This document shows, piece after piece, positions 21,527 to 27,935 of a stretch of DNA of 51,229 nucleotides; within the stretch, counting starts at the first letter, position 1; every line of letters begins with the position of its first letter. The DNA is from a virus. Position numbers and translations under genes: made by a program. Under the pieces are notes generated by a model. The model ran no database searches. It worked only from the letters and a program-made list of their open reading frames with translations, and was not told where the DNA came from. Where the stretch lies: the IMG/VR virus record IMGVR_UViG_3300024351_000673, positions 1 to 51,229 of that record; one strand, written 5' to 3'.

Positions 21527-22260
21527 TAGGGCTTATGAAGGATTGGTACCTTGTACATACCAATTCTGTCATGCCCTCTCTTGGCAAATTCCATGCAGAT
21601 GGTAGTGGTATCACAATCCCATTGCTTGGTTTTTGGGTTGATTTCCGAAAAACGAATGCCTTGTGCAATCGGATCTGCCTTGTAAACACAGAAACAATTG
21701 AAGGTGGCCGCTAAGGGGAGACAATCGGGGAGCTCCGAAATTTTGGGGCCGAAATACTCGGAGTCATCAGCATTAACCCTGGTAGCCCAGCTGTCATAAA
21801 TCCAGTCCGGTACACCCATGCCTTGGGGTAGAACACTGTAGCCAGATGCAATATCAAGGTCAGAATGAATCATCCGGCCTACGTCTACGGTGCTGTACGT
21901 CACATCGGGTTCGATGGAGATCACCTTGTCGTAAGCCTCTAGGCCAACAATCTCATCGGCAATTGATAAGGTCTTGTTGCGTGCCATGGCCAGGTACTTG
22001 ACCCGTTCTTCTGCCTTGATGGAGTGGAAGTAAGGCCAATCAAAGTTGCGGATCGCAATGTTGACCTTGTTCAGTTTCTTTTTAAGCAGGGGCTCAACTG
22101 CATTCAACGCCTGTTTGGTACCATCGTTTGAGTCGTTCTCCAGGACAACAAGATCAAAAACGGTATCCTGGTGCACATCACACAGGCTCTGCAGCTGGTT
22201 GGCCCAGGTGGAAACGTGCTTGGCTCGGTTGCGAATGATGGTTGAGATCAGGCAGCGCAT
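21526..22260 (-). CDS. Glycosyltransferase, CAP59/mannosyltransferase-like
   Basis: The 244-residue product has FDLVVLENDSNDGTKQAL near residues 35-52 and YLAMARNKTL near 90-99, with an acidic pair further on (ISIEPDVTY). These match CAP59/Anp1-type nucleotide-sugar transferases. It overlaps the ColD/RfbH-like gene by 13 bases, so it probably uses a sugar from that pathway. A second enzyme with the same FENDSTDET motif is encoded at 24473-25321. Confidence 0.7.
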   Translation of the reverse strand: MRCLISTIIRNRAKHVSTWANQLQSLCDVHQDTVFDLVVLENDSNDGTKQALNAVEPLLKKKLNKVNIAIRNFDWPYFHSIKAEERVKYLAMARNKTLSIADEIVGLEAYDKVISIEPDVTYSTVDVGRMIHSDLDIASGYSVLPQGMGVPDWIYDSWATRVNADDSEYFGPKISELPDCLPLAATFNCFCVYKADPIAQGIRFSEINPKTKQWDCDTTTICMEFAKRGHDRIGMYKVPILHKP

Positions 22261-23420
22261 GAGTGCAACTCCTTGGCCAGGGCTTTGATCTGGCGCTCTG
22301 TAATGAAATGGTTATTGCCAATATAGAAGGCGTGGTCGTGAATCTCCTCGCTGTTGGGCAAATACGGACTTTTCTTGTAATCCCTCATGAAAGGCTGACG
22401 GAGTAGGTTGCCGACCAGGAAGGGACGTGTCTCCACGCCAATCGCTCGCAGATGCTTGATCAGGTAATTGCGTGTCTCAGATGATACACAATGGAACGGG
22501 AAGGTCATGGCACTGTTACCAAACGGGTTGGGTAAGTGCTTGATCCAGGGGTGATCCATCATGTGCATGTAGAACTGAAAGTAGTTTTGTTGGCGTTTGC
22601 TGACAAACTTATCGAGTTTCTTTAGTTGCACCAGGCCAATCACTGCGCCCAACTCGTTATTGCGGAAGTTATATCCTTCGGTGGGGAACAGGAAGGCCGG
22701 GTCAATATCAGGGGCAGCGGCTTCTTCTGCCAGACGGTACGAGCCGTACATCTCACGAGACATACCGTGAGAACGCTTGGCACGCATCAGGTTGTACAGC
22801 TCCTCGTTATCGGTGCAGACCATGCCGCCTTCAATGGTGGTCATGTGATGCCCAAAGTAAAACGAGAAAGTTGAGCCCAGGCCTGCATTGCCGACTTTTT
22901 CGTCGTCAAGATCCAGGGCACCATGGGATTCGCAGCAATCCTCCAGCAAGATTGCGTCGGGCCAGTACTCTTTGATCTGCCGCAGGTCATTGGCAAACCC
23001 CATGATGTGCGTCACATAGATCACATCAGGCTCAATGTCCAATTCCTTAAATCTCTTTAAAGATTCAAAGCACGGCGAATAGGCTTCGTAGTCAATGTCA
23101 TAGAAGAACATCTCGTGGCCCTGCTGCTTGAACGTCGAGATGTTCGTAGCCCAGTTCACGGCAGGGCAGAAGATCTTTAACTTGGCATGCTTGCCAAAAT
23201 ACAACTCACGTACGGCGTCCAGCAGCAACGTATTAGCAGTGGTACCGCTGCTGACAAACAAAGAGAACTGGCGTTTCTGCCAGGAGGACCACTCGTTTTC
23301 AAACTCACGACACTTGGGACCGTTGGTAAAACGGTCACTGGTCAAGATGAATTTGGTCAGCTCAAATTTCTCCTGCACCCCAATGGTGTTTTTCTGGAGG
23401 GGCCAATCAAATTGAGCCAT
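22248..23420 (-). CDS. DegT-family enzyme with His for PLP-Lys, ColD/RfbH-like 3-dehydratase
   Basis: The 390-residue protein has the fold-type I pattern of sugar aminotransferases: SSGTTANTLLLDAV (58-71), LLEDCCESHGALD (158-170) and SFYFGHHMTTIEGGM (186-200). In aminotransferases the residue at 191 is the PLP-binding Lys; here it is His. That substitution marks ColD and RfbH, which remove the 3-hydroxyl of a 4-keto sugar. With gmd next door the expected route is GDP-4-keto-6-deoxymannose to a 3,6-dideoxy sugar. The substrate is inferred. Confidence 0.8.
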   Translation of the reverse strand: MAQFDWPLQKNTIGVQEKFELTKFILTSDRFTNGPKCREFENEWSSWQKRQFSLFVSSGTTANTLLLDAVRELYFGKHAKLKIFCPAVNWATNISTFKQQGHEMFFYDIDYEAYSPCFESLKRFKELDIEPDVIYVTHIMGFANDLRQIKEYWPDAILLEDCCESHGALDLDDEKVGNAGLGSTFSFYFGHHMTTIEGGMVCTDNEELYNLMRAKRSHGMSREMYGSYRLAEEAAAPDIDPAFLFPTEGYNFRNNELGAVIGLVQLKKLDKFVSKRQQNYFQFYMHMMDHPWIKHLPNPFGNSAMTFPFHCVSSETRNYLIKHLRAIGVETRPFLVGNLLRQPFMRDYKKSPYLPNSEEIHDHAFYIGNNHFITERQIKALAKELHSCAA

Positions 23421-23471
23421 TTCTACCGCTTTACATCTTGGTTATAGTTATGAGTATAGACAAAAGTTTCG
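23421..23471. promoter_or_regulatory. Divergent promoter between DegT-family gene and gmd
   Basis: The 51-base spacer contains TTATAGTTATGAGTATAGAC. TATAGT and TATAGA can serve as -10 boxes for gmd on +, and TATACT/TATAAC for the opposite gene. No strong -35 boxes. Confidence 0.4.
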
Positions 23472-24497
23472 ATGAAAAAAGCACTGATCACGGGAATTAC
23501 GGGACAAGATGGTGCCTATCTCACCCATAGTCTCGTGTCAAAAGGATACGAAGTGCTGGGCCTCGTTCGAAACAATGCCAATCCAGGGAATAAAGACAAA
23601 CTCAAGTGGATCTTTCATGGCCACATCCCCCCTACCGTCAAATTTGAATACTCCGATATGACGGATGCCACCTCAGTGCATAGGGCCGTTGATGCCTTCG
23701 CACCAGATGAGGTGTACAATCTCGCTGCCCAAAGCCACGTTGGTGTCAGTTTTAAGTCGCCAGGTAGCACCTCGTATACGAACGCAATTGGGGTGCTGAA
23801 TATTTTGGAGGCTTGCCGTAATGCCAATGCCAAACCAAAGTTTTATCAGGCCGCAACTTCCGAGATGTTCGGGAAAGTGCAGCAGGTGCCCCAGGTGGAG
23901 TCGACGCCCTTCTACCCACGTAGCCCGTATGGTGTCGCCAAACTCTTTGGGTACTGGCTGACGATCAACTACCGGGAGAGCTACGACCTCTTCGGTTGCA
24001 ACGGCATCCTCTTCAACCATGAATCACCGCTGCGTGGAGAGGAGTTCGTCACCCGTAAAATCACCAAAGCTGTCGGTCAGATCTGGAAAGGGCGCCAGGA
24101 ATTTGTGGAGCTTGGTAACCTGGACGCAAAACGAGACTGGGGTCATGCTCGTGACTACGTGGAAGCGATGTATCTCATGCTCCAGCAAAATGAGCCGGAC
24201 GACTACGTAATCGCAACAGGTCAACAGACCAGCGTGCGTACCTTCTGTGAGATGGCATTTGAGCAGGCCGGTCTACCCATCAGGTGGGAAGGAGAAGGAC
24301 TGGATGAAGTCGGTTACTGCCCCAAGCTCGATCAGGTTGTGATCCGTATCAACCCTGAGTATTACCGTCCCGCAGAAGTTGATTCCCTCTTGGGCGACTC
24401 CAGTTATGCACAGAAGAAGCTGGGGTGGAAACTCAATTCCACCCTTGAGAAACTGGTGGAAGAAATGGTTGCCTACGACATCAGCAACGCCTCTTGA
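23472..24497 (+). CDS. gmd: GDP-mannose 4,6-dehydratase
   Basis: The 341-residue short-chain dehydrogenase-type enzyme has the NADP-binding GITGQDGAYL (8-17), AAQSHVGVSF, the catalytic ATSEMFG and YGVAK (Tyr-x3-Lys), and FNHESPLRGEEFVTRKI typical of GMD. It makes GDP-4-keto-6-deoxymannose. The divergent ColD-like enzyme and nearby glycosyltransferases point to a phage-encoded deoxysugar pathway. The 3' end overlaps the convergent glycosyltransferase gene by 25 bases. Confidence 0.95.
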   Translation: MKKALITGITGQDGAYLTHSLVSKGYEVLGLVRNNANPGNKDKLKWIFHGHIPPTVKFEYSDMTDATSVHRAVDAFAPDEVYNLAAQSHVGVSFKSPGSTSYTNAIGVLNILEACRNANAKPKFYQAATSEMFGKVQQVPQVESTPFYPRSPYGVAKLFGYWLTINYRESYDLFGCNGILFNHESPLRGEEFVTRKITKAVGQIWKGRQEFVELGNLDAKRDWGHARDYVEAMYLMLQQNEPDDYVIATGQQTSVRTFCEMAFEQAGLPIRWEGEGLDEVGYCPKLDQVVIRINPEYYRPAEVDSLLGDSSYAQKKLGWKLNSTLEKLVEEMVAYDISNAS

Positions 24498-25321
24498 AGG
24501 CGGCCTTGGTGAAACTTTACAATATCGGGGTGGGGAACCACCTCTTTTTTGTGGATAACCTCGGCATGCAACCTGGGATCTGCAATTACTTCATAGCCAT
24601 TGCTGCGGATGCCAGCGCAAAATTCCCAGTGCTCCACACCATCAACCACTGCCCACTCAACGCCATCTTCTGAATCCATTGCTTCAGCTTTCACCATGGC
24701 AATGGAACCAAAAGCACTATTGCAACTCACCGGTTCGCACTGGTCCCAGCGCATGCGATCTTCTGTATGTAAGAAGGGGTTGGCGGCAAACGTCAAACAC
24801 TGTTTGTCGTCTCGATCCTTGAGGGACCAGCTGTCAAAATAAGAGGGGCGGTCGGTATCCTCAACGTAATCACGTACGTTTTGTGTGGTGTTGGGTGAGA
24901 CCATACCCCATGTGGGGTTGTCATCCAGGGCTTTGATCATTCCTGTGATCAGCTCCGGTTCCCAGTGCACGTCACTGTCGGCAACCAGTAGGTAATCAAA
25001 GTTGTAGTAAGTGTCGAGTGGTGCCAAGGCCATGTTCCGGTACCGAGCTTGATACTGGACGCGTTCAATAGAGGAGACGCTGCCCCACTTAGGTGCATCA
25101 ATATTCTCAGCCAACAGGATTCCTTTACGATTACGCAGCCAATCCATCAGGATATAAGGCGTTTCATCAGTGGAATCGTTCTCAAAAAAGCTGTAGACGC
25201 AACGGGTGTTCTCCTTACGCAGGACCTCTTCCATTGCTTCGAATTGCTTGAGGGACCTATCGATGTAGCCTTCACTATCGCGCCAGAGCGAAAGCACAGC
25301 CACAATCTTGGAGTCCTTCAT
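24473..25321 (-). CDS. Glycosyltransferase, CAP59-like
   Basis: The 282-residue product has VYSFFENDSTDETPYIL near 42-58, YQARYRNMAL near 89-98 and the DxD-like LLVADSDVHWE near 111-121, typical of GT-A glycosyltransferases that use a divalent metal. It shares the ENDS(T/N)D motif with 21526-22260. ATGA overlap couples it to the upstream small gene. Confidence 0.75.
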   Translation of the reverse strand: MKDSKIVAVLSLWRDSEGYIDRSLKQFEAMEEVLRKENTRCVYSFFENDSTDETPYILMDWLRNRKGILLAENIDAPKWGSVSSIERVQYQARYRNMALAPLDTYYNFDYLLVADSDVHWEPELITGMIKALDDNPTWGMVSPNTTQNVRDYVEDTDRPSYFDSWSLKDRDDKQCLTFAANPFLHTEDRMRWDQCEPVSCNSAFGSIAMVKAEAMDSEDGVEWAVVDGVEHWEFCAGIRSNGYEVIADPRLHAEVIHKKEVVPHPDIVKFHQGRLQEALLMS

Positions 25322-25476
25322 AAGTCGATGCGTGTGTACGGAACGTCTTGTTCCCGCAGCTTAGCTTCAAATTCGTCCGCATCTATCGTTTCGATGTCTT
25401 CGTAGGCAAGGTTGTTGAAGCAACCAGTGCGGCAGTCCTCGTCGAAGTCGTAATAGAAACGAGTTAAGTTGCGCAT
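25318..25476 (-). CDS. Small acidic hypothetical protein (52 aa)
   Basis: The product begins MRNLTRFYYDFDEDCRTGCF and ends PYTRIDL. It overlaps the hli-like gene by 13 bases and the glycosyltransferase by ATGA, so it is embedded in a coupled minus-strand operon. No family is recognised. Confidence 0.5.
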   Translation of the reverse strand: MRNLTRFYYDFDEDCRTGCFNNLAYEDIETIDADEFEAKLREQDVPYTRIDL

Positions 25477-25715
25477 AAAACTAAGTCCCAAATAGATTCG
25501 TGTGAGACTAATTCTAAGATCAGCACAATAGACAGAGCAAGCATTGCCACACGGCCATTCACCCGTTCTGCATACCAGATATGATCACCTAAATTCTCGT
25601 GCCATTCCCAGAACTTAAGGTCGGGACATTCCTCCCAGATGTATTGGAGAACCGCACCAAAGATCCAGCCAAAACAGGAGACGTACCCCTTCACTCCATA
25701 CCAAAACTTATTCAT
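25464..25715 (-). CDS. hli: High-light-inducible protein (HLIP) like
   Basis: The 83-residue protein contains YAERVNGRVAMLALSIVLIL (48-67), the chlorophyll-binding ExxNGRxAM motif inside a membrane helix as in one-helix LHC-type HLIPs. HLIPs bind chlorophyll and carotenoid and protect photosystem II assembly intermediates; they are common in cyanophages. The N-terminal 45 residues are aromatic-rich and longer than in most phage HLIPs. It is coupled to a tiny membrane protein upstream. This gene strongly indicates a cyanobacterial host. Confidence 0.8.
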   Translation of the reverse strand: MNKFWYGVKGYVSCFGWIFGAVLQYIWEECPDLKFWEWHENLGDHIWYAERVNGRVAMLALSIVLILELVSHESIWDLVLCAT

Positions 25716-25816
25716 CGCCGGGCAGCAACCTCAGTGAAGAAAATGAAGGCATCCATGCTAACGACAACAAGCATTGCCCCAAGGATCGCGGCAATTGCAT
25801 AGTTAAAATCGTCCAT
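25712..25816 (-). CDS. Single-helix membrane protein (34 aa) coupled to hli
   Basis: The product starts MDDFNYAIAAILGAMLVVVS and ends FFTEVAARR: one membrane helix with a short basic tail. The TGA overlaps the hli ATG. Its size and shape resemble small photosystem subunits, but no specific subunit could be matched. The tight coupling to hli suggests a thylakoid role. Confidence 0.5.
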   Translation of the reverse strand: MDDFNYAIAAILGAMLVVVSMDAFIFFTEVAARR

Positions 25817-25868
25817 CTTCTAAGCCTTGACTTATGCGTTAAGCTAACAGCAATATACAAAACCATCA

Positions 25869-26723
25869 ATGGTTGCTAACATAAATCAAGGTGATCCTTG
25901 GATTGAGTCCAAGGATAAGCAACCAGAGATGATGCGGGACCTTAATAGGACCGCAGCCAGAATTACGCTTAACGGAAAACGTCACTATACAACTCCGTTA
26001 CCCACTGGACCTGCGCCGTCCGTAACTACGATTATCAGCGAAACAGCTTCCGAAGCAAACAAACGGAAGCTCGAAATGTGGTCGAAAGCAAATCCAGGTG
26101 TTAAAGAACAAGCAGCCGAGCGGGGCACTGCCATTCACTATGGTATGGAGCAGTACCTCAAAGGGAATAAAAGCCCGGAAATCAAGGAGGAATACGCAGA
26201 CTTTTGGGCAGGTATGCCATCAATTCTGGATCAGTTCCAGGAAGTCCTTTGGGCTGAGTCTCCTGTACTCGATAAGTTTGATTTCACTATTGGTGCTGAT
26301 GATGTCGCTCGTGTCTGGGGTTGCGATGACGAAGGCAGGGCTTGGGCTGGTGCTCCTGACATTATCGCTGTGGCTAATAACAAGCTGACGCTCGCGGACT
26401 TAAAGACCAGCGTTAAACCCTACAGCCGTAAGTGGCCGAAAGATCTGGAGAAGGGGTCCCAGGAGTGGAGGGATCTGCTCGGTGGTCACATGAAATTCAA
26501 GAAGACCTGCAAGCAACTTGCGGCCTACGACATTGCAATTGAACAGACCCTGGGCATGAAGGTGCAGCAGGCAGCAATCCTGGTCTCAACACCAGCTCGT
26601 ACCCAGGTCTTCAAGATCTCCCGAAACTTTCTCAACATGCTCCGGGAGGATTGGCTCAAGATCGTAGATGAATACTACAAGCAGATTGAAAACTGCAATG
26701 TGTACGATCCAGATCTAATTTAA
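25869..26723 (+). CDS. PD-(D/E)XK exonuclease (RecB/Cas4-like)
   Basis: The 284-residue nuclease has PSVTTIISET (50-59), ERGTAIHYGMEQYL with H90, E129, GAPDIIAV (161-168, D164), TLADLKTS (174-181, D177-L-K179), and the RecB-family QLAAYDIAIEQ. This order matches phage PD-(D/E)XK exonucleases used in recombination or host DNA degradation. It overlaps the convergent basic-protein gene by four bases. Confidence 0.8.
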   Translation: MVANINQGDPWIESKDKQPEMMRDLNRTAARITLNGKRHYTTPLPTGPAPSVTTIISETASEANKRKLEMWSKANPGVKEQAAERGTAIHYGMEQYLKGNKSPEIKEEYADFWAGMPSILDQFQEVLWAESPVLDKFDFTIGADDVARVWGCDDEGRAWAGAPDIIAVANNKLTLADLKTSVKPYSRKWPKDLEKGSQEWRDLLGGHMKFKKTCKQLAAYDIAIEQTLGMKVQQAAILVSTPARTQVFKISRNFLNMLREDWLKIVDEYYKQIENCNVYDPDLI

Positions 26724-27034
26724 CCGCCGGCTAAATTTCGGTAGCGGCCAGCAAGTTTTGGTGCTTCACTCTTATTCTTCGCACGACGAGCTTCTGCTTC
26801 CTTTTGACGCTTTTCTTTTTCGCGAAGTTCTGCTTTTGCTCGCTCTACTTTTGCTTTTACAGCTGGGGTTTTTGTGCTAGTGCCACGGGGGGCAATCGGT
26901 TGGCCTTTAGGTGCAGGCTTTGGTTCAGAGCTACTACCACCTTTGGGGGTAGGCATCCCTCCTTTACCAGTTCGATCAACAGCGGCACCCTTAGGAGTTC
27001 CTTTACGGGCGGCGCCAGTACGTGTGTCTCGCAT
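26720..27034 (-). CDS. Very basic low-complexity protein
   Basis: The 104-residue product begins MRDTRTGAARKGTPKGAAVD, rich in Lys, Arg, Pro, Gly and Ala, with a C-terminal charged helix (VERAKAELREKEKRQKEAEA). Composition suggests nucleic acid binding or a disordered virion component. A TATAAT lies upstream. Confidence 0.5.
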   Translation of the reverse strand: MRDTRTGAARKGTPKGAAVDRTGKGGMPTPKGGSSSEPKPAPKGQPIAPRGTSTKTPAVKAKVERAKAELREKEKRQKEAEARRAKNKSEAPKLAGRYRNLAGG

Positions 27035-27055
27035 TGCTCTAAAATCTATCAGTTG

Positions 27056-27061
27056 ATTATA
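27056..27061 (-). promoter_or_regulatory. -10 box TATAAT for the basic-protein gene
   Basis: A perfect TATAAT reads on the minus strand 22 bases before the ATG at 27034. No good -35 box is present. Two other minus-strand genes (36455, 42333) have the same arrangement. Confidence 0.4.
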
Positions 27062-27073
27062 TCAAAACCTGTA

Positions 27074-27217
27074 TTATTCCATCATGCCGTCATCGCTATC
27101 GGCGGCTGCTTCGTTGAAACGAATTGCACGCTCGTCGCCCTCTTGCTTTTCGTTTTCTTTTTGAGCCTTGAGGTTGCCAAGCAGCTGGCTGAAACGGTCG
27201 AGGGAATAATCCTGCAT
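27074..27217 (-). CDS. Small acidic hypothetical protein (47 aa)
   Basis: The product begins MQDYSLDRFSQLLGNLKAQK and ends AAADSDDGMME. It has a short helix and an acidic tail. A palindrome at 27225-27247 separates it from the divergent + gene. No family is recognised. Confidence 0.5.
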   Translation of the reverse strand: MQDYSLDRFSQLLGNLKAQKENEKQEGDERAIRFNEAAADSDDGMME

Positions 27218-27224
27218 GTCTATA

Positions 27225-27247
27225 GTTATATGTAAATTCATTATAAC
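27225..27247. promoter_or_regulatory. Palindrome between divergent genes
   Basis: GTTATA (27225-27230) and TATAAC (27242-27247) form an inverted repeat, seven bases from the minus-strand ATG and three from the plus-strand ATG. It may be an operator, a pair of -10 boxes or a hairpin in both leaders. Confidence 0.4.
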
Positions 27248-27250
27248 AAA

Positions 27251-27535
27251 ATGATTCGGACCCTATTCGCAGACATTATTGATGCCGTAATCAAGTGGTG
27301 GAAGAAAGTTTGGTTTGAAGCAAAGCTGAAGGCCAGGCTTGATATGATTGAATTTGAAAACCGGATTCAATCTGAGTTAGAACGGGAAGAACAAAACAAA
27401 CCGATCTACAGAGAATATCCAGTTGATCCAAAGCTGCAAACTGGTGAGTCTCAAAAGCTCGGCGGTGAAATGCGGTTGACTGCCCCTTGGTACACTGATG
27501 GCCTGGAACCCGAACGGAAAGATGGAGAGCCGTGA
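27251..27535 (+). CDS. Hypothetical protein
   Basis: The 94-residue product begins MIRTLFADIIDAVIKWWKKV, an amphipathic N-terminal helix, followed by a charged middle and a Pro/Glu-rich end. No family is recognised. It overlaps the next small gene by 14 bases. Confidence 0.5.
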   Translation: MIRTLFADIIDAVIKWWKKVWFEAKLKARLDMIEFENRIQSELEREEQNKPIYREYPVDPKLQTGESQKLGGEMRLTAPWYTDGLEPERKDGEP

Positions 27536-27674
27536 ACGTCACGCATGGCAAGTCGCATGTGAGACAGCTGTTGTTACAAAGGAAGATGCCCTGCAGGTGT
27601 ACGAAAGATTGATGCGGAAGTTCCAGGAAATTGATCCCATTCCCGCATTAAATGAGTCGCATAAGACTCACTGA
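27522..27674 (+). CDS. Small hypothetical protein (50 aa)
   Basis: The product begins MESRERHAWQVACETAVVTK and ends ALNESHKTH. It overlaps the previous gene and has a helical, protein-like composition. The 75 bases after it show no gene. Confidence 0.45.
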   Translation: MESRERHAWQVACETAVVTKEDALQVYERLMRKFQEIDPIPALNESHKTH

Positions 27675-27749
27675 TCTATCGAAAGGCGTAATGGTCCTCT
27701 CGGATTGGCGGCCGTAGGATAAGAAAACACCCAAATCCAGCCCCCACCC

Positions 27750-27935
27750 ATGGACATCAACGTTCATTCGGGTGAGTGGATAAATAGTCTCATGAGTCGC
27801 ATGATGAGTGCGACGGATGGGGACTGTTTTTATCTGCCCACTCTTATGCATCTGCATGCATTTCAGCTGGTAAAAGATAGCTCCTTCCCGGAACGAATCT
27901 TTAAAGTAGAGGTTGAGGAAAAAAGTAAGGCATGA
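27750..27935 (+). CDS. Small hypothetical protein
   Basis: The 61-residue product begins MDINVHSGEWINSLMSRMMS. Its end overlaps the primase-helicase start by four bases (ATGA), so it is probably translated with it. No family is recognised. Confidence 0.5.
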   Translation: MDINVHSGEWINSLMSRMMSATDGDCFYLPTLMHLHAFQLVKDSSFPERIFKVEVEEKSKA

